Below, in pieces: positions 8,214 to 16,852 of a DNA stretch of 64,000 bases. The stretch spans positions 744,001 to 808,000 of the forward strand of contig NZ_JBHUOQ010000001.1 in assembly GCF_042686195.1 (NCBI RefSeq), given 5' to 3'. The stretch comes from Corticicoccus populi (GTDB lineage Bacteria > Bacillota > Bacilli > Staphylococcales > Salinicoccaceae). The translations under genes were made by a program, and so were the position numbers. Numbering within the stretch: position 1 is the stretch's first letter; each line of letters starts with the position of its first letter. The notes beneath the pieces were generated by a model. It did no database searches and was not told the DNA's origin. It saw only the letters and a program-made list of their open reading frames with translations.

Positions 8214-9368
8214 TCACTGCCATAAGTCCTTTATTTCTTTAAACCTGCTAACCAGTTCTTCTAAATCTGCATCCTCTACAGCAAGTGATATTCTGATATA
8301 GTTTCTGCCTCTTGAACCGAATGGAATGCCCGGTGTTACAAGGATAGACTGTTCCTTTAATAAATATCCGGTAAACGATTCACCGTCAAATCCTTCAGGC
8401 ACCGGGAGCCAGCCGAATATACCGCCCTCTATCGGATTAAGCGGGACTCCCATCGCTTCAAACTCGGAAACAATATAATTTTTGCGTTTTAAAAATATCC
8501 TCTGCTGCTCAGGGAGTACGTCAGGTGCACTTGACAGTGCAGCAACAGCCGCATCCTGCAGTACGCCCCACATCCCTGTCTGGGTATGATCCTGAAATTT
8601 ATTGATGGACTCAATCATTTCCGGGTTGCCGACCGCAAAGCCGACCCTGAAACCCGACATATTAAATCCTTTCGATAACGAATAAATTTCCATACTGCAT
8701 TCGAACTCAGGGTCACTTTGGAGAATACTCGGATGTTTCCCTGAATAACTGAATGGTGCGTAGGCAAAATCATGTACAATCCGCGTTTTCGTATTTTTAA
8801 ATCGATTAATGGTTTCATCAAAAAATGATTTGTCCGCAACTGCACCGAGCGGGTTCGATGGATAATTCAAATAAATCAAGCGGGCATTTTCAACTTCCTC
8901 CGGATTCAGTGCATCATACACCGGCAGAAAGTGATTTTCCGGATGAAGCGGCAGATCATATACTTCACCGCGGGCAAGGTTAACCCCCGCTTCATAATCT
9001 GCATATCCCGGATTCGGAAGATAGACACCTTCACCCGGTTCGATAAAAGTCATTGGAAACTGTACGAGTGCACTTTTTGTCCCGTATAATACCGCAATAT
9101 TTTCCTCTGACAATTTCACATCGTATTCTGATTGATAAAATGCAATAATCGCTTCTTTAAATGACGCTTTCCCCCGGAAAACACCGTAACGCTGATTTTC
9201 CGGCTGTTCCACCGACTGTTTAACAGCATTAATGACTTGTTCCGGTGTCGGCTGGTCGGGAATTCCAACCGCAAGATTAATCACCCGCTTCTTTCCCGCT
9301 TCAAGTTTTTTACTCATCGCACTCCCGAAATAACTCGGCGGAATGGATTCAAGTAATCGATTCGGCAT
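8214..9368 (-). CDS. PLP-dependent class I/II aminotransferase
   Basis: 384 residues, fold type I. Visible landmarks are the N-terminal substrate-site segment (VINLAVGIPDQPTP), YLNYPSNPLG (conserved Asn-Pro pair), and SLSKGFNMSGFRVGFAVG carrying the Schiff-base Lys. It resembles the AspC/PatA/DapL-like group; exact substrate unknown. The ATG at 9368 follows GGAGGAGG and lies just beyond the metQ stop, so it is the last gene of the metNIQ operon. Association with a methionine-type importer suggests a role in methionine or aromatic/keto-acid recycling (inference). Confidence 0.85.
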   Translation of the reverse strand: MPNRLLESIPPSYFGSAMSKKLEAGKKRVINLAVGIPDQPTPEQVINAVKQSVEQPENQRYGVFRGKASFKEAIIAFYQSEYDVKLSEENIAVLYGTKSALVQFPMTFIEPGEGVYLPNPGYADYEAGVNLARGEVYDLPLHPENHFLPVYDALNPEEVENARLIYLNYPSNPLGAVADKSFFDETINRFKNTKTRIVHDFAYAPFSYSGKHPSILQSDPEFECSMEIYSLSKGFNMSGFRVGFAVGNPEMIESINKFQDHTQTGMWGVLQDAAVAALSSAPDVLPEQQRIFLKRKNYIVSEFEAMGVPLNPIEGGIFGWLPVPEGFDGESFTGYLLKEQSILVTPGIPFGSRGRNYIRISLAVEDADLEELVSRFKEIKDLWQ

Positions 9369-9369
9369 T

Positions 9370-10173
9370 TTATTCCTCCTCCGGCTTATCGAAACCTTCA
9401 AAGTCCTGATCAATCACTTCATTAAAATGTTCTGACTGTACAGCTTCAATTAAATCTCCTGCAAATTCACTGTCCACATCTTTTGAATTGACTACTATCT
9501 GGTTTCTGAAATTTTCATTCATACGCTCTAAAAACAATGCATCTGCAAGGTCCATATCACTCGCGAGGGCAAAGTTCCCCGGAACAAGTGACAGTCCAAT
9601 CTGATCGACACTTCTCGGCAGCTGGCCGGCGTCCTGGAATATAAACTCGAGGTTCTTAGGATTTGAAGTGATATCTGATTCCTCAATCGCAAAAGTATTC
9701 GCATCATCACTGATTGTTATCAGGCCGGCATCCTGCAGCGTTAAAAGTCCGCGGGATGTATTCACCGGATCAAGCGGAAGCGCGACTTCACTGCCGTTTT
9801 CAATCTCTTCCAGACTCTCATATTCAGAAGAATAAAGTCCCATCGGCGCTGTCGGCACCTGAATCAGCTCGGAAAAATCAGTGCCGTTTTCTTCATTAAA
9901 ATTATTCATAAAAGTAACATTTTGATACAGATTCGCATCAAGGTCGCCATTGTGAAGTGCATTATTCGGCTGTACCCAGTCAGTATATTCTACAATTTCA
10001 ACTGAGTACCCCATCTCTTCCAAAGGCGGTTTAATTGCGAAGTTTACCATATCACTGAATGGTCCTGTTGATGCACCGATAGTAATGACCTCACCTTCAT
10101 CTTCATACAGCAGCACACTGGATATGAGAACCACTGCAAGTGTTGATGCCAAAAATATAAATATACTGCGCAT
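9370..10173 (-). CDS. metQ: Methionine-type ABC transporter substrate-binding protein (MetQ/NlpA family)
   Basis: 267 residues, NlpA family: ITIGASTGPFSDMVNFAIKPPLEEMGY, then YQNVTFMNNFNEENGTD and the periplasmic-binding core. It would capture D- or L-methionine (or oligopeptides) and deliver it to MetI. Start: ATG at 10173 after GGGGGACAG. Oddity: the N-terminus (FIFLASTLAVVLISSVLLYEDEGE) has no lipobox Cys, which MetQ proteins of Gram-positives normally carry; anchoring would have to be by an uncleaved helix. The metI stop lies 2 bases upstream. Confidence 0.88.
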   Translation of the reverse strand: MRSIFIFLASTLAVVLISSVLLYEDEGEVITIGASTGPFSDMVNFAIKPPLEEMGYSVEIVEYTDWVQPNNALHNGDLDANLYQNVTFMNNFNEENGTDFSELIQVPTAPMGLYSSEYESLEEIENGSEVALPLDPVNTSRGLLTLQDAGLITISDDANTFAIEESDITSNPKNLEFIFQDAGQLPRSVDQIGLSLVPGNFALASDMDLADALFLERMNENFRNQIVVNSKDVDSEFAGDLIEAVQSEHFNEVIDQDFEGFDKPEEE

Positions 10174-10174
10174 A

Positions 10175-10834
10175 TTATCTGTCCCCCTGTTTCTGACTGA
10201 TGAAATCACCAATCCATTGAATCAGCTGTACGACAACAATTAATACAATAACAGTCACAATCATCGTCACAGTGTCATATCTGTAGTAACCGTAGCGAAT
10301 CGCGAGGTCGCCAATACCGCCGCCGCCGACAACTCCGGCAGTCGCACTGAAAGTAATGACTGAAATAATCGTCAGTGTAATTGCCTGAGTAATACTCTTT
10401 TTCGCTTCCGGAATCAGCACATCCGTAATAATCATATATAGAGGTGCACCGCCGGCAATACTTGCTTCAATCACTCCCGGATTAATACTGTTGAAACTCG
10501 ATTCCACGAGACGTGCAAATAAAGGAATCGCTGCAATAGAGAGTGCAACACTCGCAAATACCGGTCCGTGTGATGCGTTCACGAGCCATGTTGCGAACGG
10601 CATGATTGCGACAATCAAAATAATAAACGGGAACGACCGTATGACATTCACCACTGCACCCAGTACTTGATTGAGGGGTTTTATTCTGAAGATTAACGGG
10701 TGCTGGGTGATATATAATAAAACACCGAGCGGAAGTCCCACTAAAACTGCGAAAAATGTTGAAATAGATACCATTAATGTTGTTTCTAAAAATGCTTTAT
10801 ATAAAAGCGGGATGAGTGTTTCCAGTCTATCCAT
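10175..10834 (-). CDS. metI: Methionine-type ABC transporter permease
   Basis: 219 residues with five predicted membrane segments and the MetI/BPD_transp_1 EAA-type loop near VIEASIAGGAPLYMIITDVLIPEAK. It forms the channel with MetN. The start overlaps the metN stop by 8 bases, so the genes are coupled. Confidence 0.93.
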   Translation of the reverse strand: MDRLETLIPLLYKAFLETTLMVSISTFFAVLVGLPLGVLLYITQHPLIFRIKPLNQVLGAVVNVIRSFPFIILIVAIMPFATWLVNASHGPVFASVALSIAAIPLFARLVESSFNSINPGVIEASIAGGAPLYMIITDVLIPEAKKSITQAITLTIISVITFSATAGVVGGGGIGDLAIRYGYYRYDTVTMIVTVIVLIVVVQLIQWIGDFISQKQGDR

Positions 10835-11840
10835 AAATATCCGCCCTTTCTACACCTGCGATATCGTCTATATAAGTAAGCATCCGGTTAATCTCTGTTT
10901 CTTCACCGGAAACGCTCAACATAATAATTCCGAGCGGCTCATCTTTAATATATTCAATGCGGCCGTTTAAAATACTGATATCGAGTTTAAATTCACGATA
11001 CAGCTGATTTAAATGATTTTCTTCTGCATTATCATTCAAAAATTTCAATGTGACCAGACGGTGTGCATCACTTTCCTGTATATGCTTTGGAACAATAAAA
11101 TCATAAATATCCTGAACAAAGCCTTGAGTGACTGTATGTTTCGGATGACTAAAAATGCTGTAAACATCATTTATCTCAACAATTTCACCTGCTGACATCA
11201 CACCAACCCTGTCTGCAGCATCTTTAATCACTTCCATCTCGTGAGTAATTAATACAATCGTAATACCAAGTTTTTTGTTAATATCTTTAAGCAGTTTGAG
11301 AATATTTTTTGTTGTTTCCGGATCAAGTGCACTGGTCGCCTCATCACACAGAAGCACTTCAGGATCATTTGCGAGTGCACGTGCAATCCCGACACGCTGC
11401 TTCTGCCCGCCGCTTAGATTACCCGGACGCTGATCATGCTTATCCGACAGACCGACCAGTTCAAGCAGCTCATTAATCCGTGATTTCATCTGCTTTTTGT
11501 CAAATTTCCCTGCTTTTAATACAAATTCAATATTTTCATATACCGTTTTTGACTCAATTAAATTAAACTGCTGAAAAATCATCCCGATTTTCTGCCTTTT
11601 AATACGTAAAGATTTTTTATCAAGATCCGTCAAGACTACATCACCAACAGCAACACTTCCTGTGGTTGGAAATTCAAGCAGATTCATCATACGCAGAAGC
11701 GTACTTTTACCTGCACCGCTGAATCCGATTAAACCAAAAATCTCTCCCGATTGAATAGTCAGGTCAACCGGTTTTAAGGCTTCTATCCGATTGCCTTTGT
11801 GAAGATATGTTTTAGAAACATTTTCAAGCTTTATTGACAC
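10827..11840 (-). CDS. metN: Methionine-type ABC transporter ATP-binding protein with NIL domain
   Basis: 337 residues: Walker A GFSGAGKST, signature LSGGQKQR, Walker B VLLCDEATSALD, H-loop ITHEM, then a C-terminal NIL/ACT-like regulatory domain (about 265-337) that in MetN binds methionine and inhibits transport. Start chosen: GTG at 11840 (reads MSIKLENVSKTY), 7 bases after AAGGAG; the longer frame to 11858 starts inside that ribosome site. First gene of metN-metI-metQ-aminotransferase. Confidence 0.93.
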   Translation of the reverse strand: MSIKLENVSKTYLHKGNRIEALKPVDLTIQSGEIFGLIGFSGAGKSTLLRMMNLLEFPTTGSVAVGDVVLTDLDKKSLRIKRQKIGMIFQQFNLIESKTVYENIEFVLKAGKFDKKQMKSRINELLELVGLSDKHDQRPGNLSGGQKQRVGIARALANDPEVLLCDEATSALDPETTKNILKLLKDINKKLGITIVLITHEMEVIKDAADRVGVMSAGEIVEINDVYSIFSHPKHTVTQGFVQDIYDFIVPKHIQESDAHRLVTLKFLNDNAEENHLNQLYREFKLDISILNGRIEYIKDEPLGIIMLSVSGEETEINRMLTYIDDIAGVERADIYG

Positions 11841-11908
11841 AACACCACTCCTTAGCACTATTAATTTTTAACATAAACCATACCATAAAACTATGTATTA
11901 TAAAAGAC

Positions 11909-12071
11909 AAAAAAGAAGAGGTGGATATGTCCACCCCTTCTCAATACAGATAAATAATATAATATATGATATCTAGAACAACTTGACTCGAGTGTTCTAT
12001 CGAAGGCATCCGCAGACCTGCGAATCGAAAATATAAAACATTATACGTTCAAGTGACCGCCTTGTTATGTT
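11909..12071 (-). ncRNA. Putative structured untranslated RNA or leader upstream of metN
   Basis: A promoter (TTGAAA, 17 bp, TATAAT; 12106-12078) would start a transcript near 12071 that ends at a strong terminator (stem GGTGGA/TCCACC extended by GAAG/CTTC, then TTTTTT, 11940-11909), about 163 nt. No ORF with a ribosome site is present. Internal pairings seen: ACTTGA with TCAAGT, TCGA with TCGA around CGCA-GGTC-TGCG, and TAGAACA with TGTTCTA. I do not recognise SAM-I, SAM-II, SMK or T-box consensus elements. It may be a stand-alone small RNA or an attenuating leader for metNIQ. Confidence 0.55.
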
Positions 12072-12077
12072 AGTTTA

Positions 12078-12106
12078 ATTATATTTTAATCTAATTCTCA
12101 TTTCAA
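12078..12106 (-). promoter_or_regulatory. Promoter of the metN-upstream RNA
   Basis: TTGAAA (12106-12101), 17-bp spacer, TATAAT (12083-12078), minus strand. Confidence 0.7.
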
Positions 12107-12209
12107 GGGGTCATCTGCAATTATTCCCCTTTGTAATCTAATTGTAACATTGGATATGACCAATCACTTCATTCAATAATCCTGTATTTCTATTATAAAA
12201 CCCTTCATA

Positions 12210-12709
12210 TCAGTCGTCCAGAACTTCTTTTAAGTAATCAATTTTCTTAAAATCTTTAAAATTATTATTTTCATTTCTATAGCTGTCTTTTGATGATTCC
12301 TGATAAATTGACAGGAACTGTTCTTCTGACGGTACTGAAAACTGGACACCACCCACATTTTCCTGTCTTAAATCTTCGGGATTCACACCGGAAAACTCAA
12401 GCAGCGTATCCTTACTGCCGAATTCCACATAAACACCATTCTTTTCAAATTCATGTTCATGCAGGTCAACCAGTCTATATCCTTCATCTTCCATCAACGC
12501 CTGAATCTTATCCCAATGATATATCCTGTCCTCATCCGGGGCACGCCATCCCCTTGGATCACCGGGTACATGAATGTCAATATCAGACGGACACCAATCT
12601 TTCTCGCTGACATATTCCAAACCCAGCGATCCCATCAATACCGGGACATTTCCCGTTGCTTCAGGCGTGCGCCAATTTCCAAAAAATGTTTAAAAAGTTT
12701 TTCTTCCAT
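12210..12709 (-). pseudogene. Nucleotidyltransferase-like gene broken by a 1-base frameshift
   Basis: The ATG at 12709 has a good ribosome site (AGGGGAG) and reads MEEKLFKHF, but this frame stops after 24 codons. Adding one T to the T6 tract at 12686-12681 joins it to FGNWRTPEATGNVPVLMGSLGLEYVS and the long frame ending at 12210. The joined product of about 166 residues has GSLGLEYVS...PSDIDIHV, resembling the GS-x-DxD active-site pattern of minimal nucleotidyltransferases. The family is not firmly recognised. Frameshift may be real, slippage-controlled, or a sequencing error. Confidence 0.7.
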
Positions 12710-12864
12710 ACTACTCCCCTTTTCGATTTTTCAATTGTACATCGTATTTATTCTTATTATACTGATATTAGAGATTAAATAATTCTGAATTTTAATATTG
12801 TATTATGAATCTATAAAAGTTATCTTTAAATATAATAATAAAAATAATGGAAGCAGGGATGGTT

Positions 12865-13371
12865 ATGGTAGAAATTAAAAGAGCAGACAAAGATCATGTT
12901 CACGCGATAGCGAAGCTGTGTATAGACGGCTACTGGAATACATTCGGCGGAACGCATTCCAAAGACTACATAAAGCGGATTATTAATGAATTTTATAATA
13001 TTGACAGACTCAGAACAGAAGTTGACGAGAACAGTGAAGCCTGGGGCGGTTATTTCATCGCCGTCGATGACGGTAGAATTAAGGGTGCCAGTGCAGGCGG
13101 TATGATTGATTCCAATGCAGGAGAAGTATTCTTTCTTTATGTTGATTCCAATGAGAGACATTCCGGTGTGGCATCAAAACTTCTTGAAGCAGTGACTAAG
13201 CAGCAGGTTGATATGGGTGCCGATGAACAGTGGATTTCCATTCATGCAGAAAATGAAAACGGCATTGGATTTTATGAATCAAAGGGCTTCGAATTTAAGC
13301 ACGAAGGTCCGGGCTCCGGGATTTATCAGGACGGCAACTACCTTTCTTTAAGGTATTCACGTAAAATTTAA
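12865..13371 (+). CDS. GNAT family N-acetyltransferase
   Basis: 168 residues. The acetyl-CoA site is seen as VFFLYVDSNERHSGVASKLLEAV (beta4-alpha3) followed by ENGIGFYESKGFEF. Start chosen at ATG 12865 (MVEIKRADKDHV) with AGCAGGG upstream; ATG codons at 12847 and 12859 are alternatives. Substrate unknown. Confidence 0.85.
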   Translation: MVEIKRADKDHVHAIAKLCIDGYWNTFGGTHSKDYIKRIINEFYNIDRLRTEVDENSEAWGGYFIAVDDGRIKGASAGGMIDSNAGEVFFLYVDSNERHSGVASKLLEAVTKQQVDMGADEQWISIHAENENGIGFYESKGFEFKHEGPGSGIYQDGNYLSLRYSRKI

Positions 13372-13403
13372 AATAACAGGCACACTTGCGTGCCTGTTAT
13401 TTT
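13370..13403. terminator. Bidirectional terminator between convergent genes
   Basis: AAAATAACAGGCACA, short loop, TGCCTGTTATTTTA: a 12-bp stem with A and T runs on both sides, between the convergent acetyltransferase and kinase genes; it includes the kinase stop. Confidence 0.85.
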
Positions 13404-13858
13404 ATATAACGATAAATTTCATCGATTGTATCTGTAACCGGCTGAGTCGTATCGATTGTTAAATCACTCCCCTTAATAATGAGTGCTTCAAAATCTTCTT
13501 TATCTTGAACGATCTTCCGCCATTCCGAGTCACTTCTGCCGAAAGGATTATCCGTTCTCTGCATGATGCGCTCCTTCATTACATGTAACGGAGCGGTCAG
13601 TGTAACGACAGCATCCAGATACGGATATATTTGCCCCTGATTCACTGCAGTTCCGGCAAGAAAAATATTTTCTTCGGAACGTGACCTTATAAGCTCAATA
13701 ACCCGTGCAACATCCAATATATACTCTCCGGAATCGTCATGATATATCATCCATCCTCCGTAATCCAGATCGACAGTAACATTCCCGTCATCTTTCAAAT
13801 GTTTTAACAGTGTCGATTTCCCTGTACCCGACATACCGGTCAAAAGAACAACAGACAT
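13397..13858 (-). CDS. P-loop NTPase / small kinase-like protein
   Basis: 153 residues starting MSVVLLTGMSGTGKSTLLKHL, a Walker A of the adenylate/shikimate kinase type, with DLDYGGW as a possible substrate-side Asp motif, and a lid-like R-rich part (ERIMQRTDNPFGRSDSEW). Resembles AAA_18/cytidylate-kinase-like proteins often annotated as broad-specificity NMP kinases. Substrate unknown. Single gene with its own start at 13858. Confidence 0.8.
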   Translation of the reverse strand: MSVVLLTGMSGTGKSTLLKHLKDDGNVTVDLDYGGWMIYHDDSGEYILDVARVIELIRSRSEENIFLAGTAVNQGQIYPYLDAVVTLTAPLHVMKERIMQRTDNPFGRSDSEWRKIVQDKEDFEALIIKGSDLTIDTTQPVTDTIDEIYRYIK

Positions 13859-13950
13859 AATACACCCCCGTAATGAAATTTATTACAATATTAGTAAAAT
13901 AACCTTTATATAATATATTATAATAATACATCAATATTTAGGAGGTCGTC

Positions 13951-14451
13951 ATGTTAAAAATAATTAATTTGGATATCCACAATGAAAAAGCACTCAAAGA
14001 AGTAAATGAAATTTTCCAACGGACCTGGAATGATTCTATCGAAGAATCTCTAAAGAAACATACAGGATACGAAGGTTTTCAATGTATACTGCTTCAAATT
14101 GAAGAAAAAACTATTGGTTTTGCATACGGCTATTCGAGTGTGCCGGGTCAGTATTATCACGACTTACTGCACCGTCATTTAAGTCCACAGGACTACGAGT
14201 CTTACCTGACAGACTGTTTCGAATTTGTTGAACTCGCTGTCCTTCCGGAATACAGGAAAAAGGGCTTCGGTGCCAGGCTGACCAACTGTCTTTTAAATCA
14301 AACACCTCACAAAAATGCAGTTTTAACGACGCAGTATGAAAATCATCGTGCGAAACATTTATATCATACACTCGCCTGGGTGACTCTCGATGATGCCTTC
14401 ATTCCACGGGATGAAAGATATGTGATTATGGCAAAAAAATTAAATAAATAA
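13951..14451 (+). CDS. GNAT family N-acetyltransferase
   Basis: 166 residues with the GNAT core FVELAVLPEYRKKGFGARLTNCLL (acetyl-CoA P-loop R-x-x-G-x-G/A) and a second half with YENHRAKHLYHTLAW. AGGAGGTCGTC precedes the ATG. Substrate unknown; no operon partner. Confidence 0.87.
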   Translation: MLKIINLDIHNEKALKEVNEIFQRTWNDSIEESLKKHTGYEGFQCILLQIEEKTIGFAYGYSSVPGQYYHDLLHRHLSPQDYESYLTDCFEFVELAVLPEYRKKGFGARLTNCLLNQTPHKNAVLTTQYENHRAKHLYHTLAWVTLDDAFIPRDERYVIMAKKLNK

Positions 14452-14531
14452 AACAGACAGAGATTTTTTCTCTGCTCGGTTTATTCAATTGATGCCTGAA
14501 CAGATTACACAGTACTCAAATACTGAATATT

Positions 14532-15515
14532 TCACCGCATCCGCTTTTTTCTTGCCTCATGCCGCATTTGACCGTTCACAATCCGGCGGTTTTCCAAATA
14601 CCGCTTGTAATAGGCTTCTGTTATTTCACCGGTGTCTACTGCATTTAACACCCGGCACCCCGGTTCATGAACATGAGTGCAGTCATTAAATTTACATCCG
14701 TCTGCAAGCCTTTTTATGTCCCCGAATAACACATATTCATCCATTTGATTTGTCGTGCTGATGGTTTTAAAACCCGGGGAATCAATAATATATGCATTCA
14801 CTGAGCCAACATACAGCATTCTCGTAGTCGTTGTTGTATGTCTGCCTTTGCCGTCCCGACGGACTTCATTCGTCAAAATTTCATCACTCTCAAGCAGTTG
14901 ATTCAAAAGTGTTGATTTCCCGGCGCCGGATGAGCCAATTAATATTGCTGTTCCGTCTTTTTGGAATAATGTCTTTACAGTTTCTACAGTACTTTTTTGG
15001 AAATTAGAGAACACGGTGATTTCAAAGTCGGGATAAACGGATAAGATCCGGCTTCTGATTTCTTCAGCACGGTCCGAATAATCTCCTTTTGAAATTAATA
15101 CATGCAGACTAATATTTTTCCTGTTGAAAGTCAGAACATACCTTTCAAATTTCGGCAGTGTAAAACGCTGGTCTGCTGCGATTAATATGAAAATTTGATC
15201 AACATTGGCAGCAAGAATCTGCTCCCCTTCTGCAGTGTGAAAACTCTTTGAAGCATGACTGGTCTGCTTTGAGACACTACTGATCCGCGGCAGTACTTTA
15301 ACAATTAAGTATCCGCCCGCCTCATAGTCAATAAATTCAACAAAATCCCCGACAAAAATATCCTGTGTCGATAAATTATTGACAGTCTTCATCTGTACAA
15401 CTTCACCATCACTCGTTCTGACAGTATATAAATAGTTCTTTTTATCAATAATTCGTCCATTCATTTCCGTACATTCAATCTCATGCATTTTAAAATATTG
15501 TTTAATATCATTCAT
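14532..15515 (-). CDS. RsgA-like circularly permuted GTPase (ribosome small-subunit type)
   Basis: 327 residues with the RsgA order: OB-like N-terminal domain (about 20-90), permuted GTPase with G1 GSSGAGKSTLLN and G3 DSPGF, then the zinc motif C-x4-C-x-H-x5-C (CKFNDCTHVHEPGC). The G4 position reads ISKGD instead of NKxD, so guanine specificity may be altered. Probably a second copy next to the usual rsgA found elsewhere. Start ATG at 15515 (MNDIKQYF) after AGGATGG. RsgA acts in 30S maturation; this paralogue's role is open. Confidence 0.82.
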   Translation of the reverse strand: MNDIKQYFKMHEIECTEMNGRIIDKKNYLYTVRTSDGEVVQMKTVNNLSTQDIFVGDFVEFIDYEAGGYLIVKVLPRISSVSKQTSHASKSFHTAEGEQILAANVDQIFILIAADQRFTLPKFERYVLTFNRKNISLHVLISKGDYSDRAEEIRSRILSVYPDFEITVFSNFQKSTVETVKTLFQKDGTAILIGSSGAGKSTLLNQLLESDEILTNEVRRDGKGRHTTTTTRMLYVGSVNAYIIDSPGFKTISTTNQMDEYVLFGDIKRLADGCKFNDCTHVHEPGCRVLNAVDTGEITEAYYKRYLENRRIVNGQMRHEARKKRMR

Positions 15516-16069
15516 TTTTCTGACCATCCTATTTTATTTTTTACGTATACTCCGAAGTATCAGACGACGCAAAAACATAATAGATGCCTGCCTAAGCATT
15601 GATTCTCTTTATTCACTTAAACTTCCCCGGTCCAAAATAAAACACTTCCCGTACGGCGAGTCTATACTCATCCTCCGGAAAGCGTCATGTTAATTGATAT
15701 CTATTTCACACATCACTTATAAGCCGTCCTTAAAGCATTTCATGCCAAAGTCAGTTAAATGATATTTTAATATTTATCTGCATAAACCTTGAATTCGGAA
15801 GAGGGTCTGAGACCATATATTATGTTTTTGTTTAAACATTTTAATCTCTCCCTTCTAAAATTCATTAATTACAAATTACCACAAAATTTGCTTACAAGAA
15901 AGCCTTTTCAATAATTTCTTATAAATCTATGAATATATTTACAAATTTCATTTTTTAACCCCCTCATATAAACGTAATATAATTGTCATACTATTGACAT
16001 ATTTGTGGAAAGCGATACCATTATAGTAAGTATGTTTAATACTAAACCATATTTTGAGGGGGCATAATA
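15516..16069. other. Non-coding gap of about 550 bases
   Basis: No frame with a ribosome site was seen. The right-hand end carries the promoter of the first dehydrogenase module. The remainder is AT-rich with no hairpin or repeat that I could support. Confidence 0.5.
15994..16021 (+). promoter_or_regulatory. Promoter of the first GMC dehydrogenase module
   Basis: TTGACA (15994-15999), 16-bp spacer, TACCAT. The same arrangement, with the flanking TATTT and GAAA positions conserved, occurs before the second copy (from about 18886), which supports function despite the weak -10. Confidence 0.6.
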
Positions 16070-16852
16070 ATGGCTGATAAAAATAATGAGAAACAATTTT
16101 CGAGGCGGGACTTCCTAAAAACGACCGGGGCCGCAACCGGCGGTATTATCGGGGGTTCCCTTCTCGGTGGGTTAGTCGGATTCAGAATGGACGGCAGTAA
16201 CGCACCGGCTGATGAAGCACCAACGGATACTGCTTCTGAAACAGAGTCCGGTGGAGAAGAAAGTGTTGAAGCACGTACTTTCTTCAGCCGGAGTGAGGAT
16301 TTCAGAACACTGGCTGCTGCTGTTGAAAGAATTTATCCGGAAGATGATAACGGACCGGGGGCTGTAGCGCTTGGTGTCCCTTACTTTATTGACAGACAGT
16401 TATACGGCTTTTGGGGTTCAAACAGTAATGACTATAAAAAGGGACCGTTTGATCCTTCAAGAACAAGTACACATGGTCTTCAGGAAAGAATGAACCGGGG
16501 TGAAATATTCCTTGCAGGTGTCAGAAAACTCCAGGAAATCAGTTTGGACGAACACACTGAAGAATTTCCTGCACTTGACGGCGGTCAGCAGGATGATATC
16601 CTGAGACAATTTGAAGCAGGTGAAGTTGAAATTAAAGGAACGAGTTCAAGTACATTCTTTTCACTATTGAGAAGAACCACCATTGAAGGCGTCTATGCAG
16701 ATCCTGCATACGGCGGGAATAAAGATATGCAGGGCTGGGAAATGATTAAATACCCGGGACCGCGTATGGGATGGATGGAAGAAATCGAATCGGAAGAGTT
16801 TCAGGAACTCGAACCTAAAAGCTTAAGAGCGTATCAAGGAGGCGGCGTATAA
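16070..16852 (+). CDS. Tat-exported gluconate 2-dehydrogenase subunit 3-like protein (copy 1)
   Basis: 260 residues. The N-terminus has a twin-arginine signal (FSRRDFLKTTGAATGG) followed by a hydrophobic Gly-rich core (IIGGSLLGGLVGF). After an acidic low-complexity linker (about 40-65) comes the subunit-3 domain (FRTLAAAVERIYPEDDNGPGA...). In known three-subunit gluconate or glucose dehydrogenases this subunit escorts the flavoprotein through Tat. The stop overlaps the next gene's ATG by 1 base (TAATG). GAGGGGGC precedes the ATG. Confidence 0.87.
   Translation: MADKNNEKQFSRRDFLKTTGAATGGIIGGSLLGGLVGFRMDGSNAPADEAPTDTASETESGGEESVEARTFFSRSEDFRTLAAAVERIYPEDDNGPGAVALGVPYFIDRQLYGFWGSNSNDYKKGPFDPSRTSTHGLQERMNRGEIFLAGVRKLQEISLDEHTEEFPALDGGQQDDILRQFEAGEVEIKGTSSSTFFSLLRRTTIEGVYADPAYGGNKDMQGWEMIKYPGPRMGWMEEIESEEFQELEPKSLRAYQGGGV

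Noticed and set aside
11841..12209. SAM riboswitch or T-box before metN
   Set aside because: No AGGGTGG-ACCGCG T-box element and no SAM-I core (GAGGGA, GAAGCCCGGCAACC) could be found, only an unrelated structured RNA.
12290..12782. Plus-strand ORFs opposite the nucleotidyltransferase-like gene
   Set aside because: Biased shadow frames with no ribosome site and no recognisable protein.
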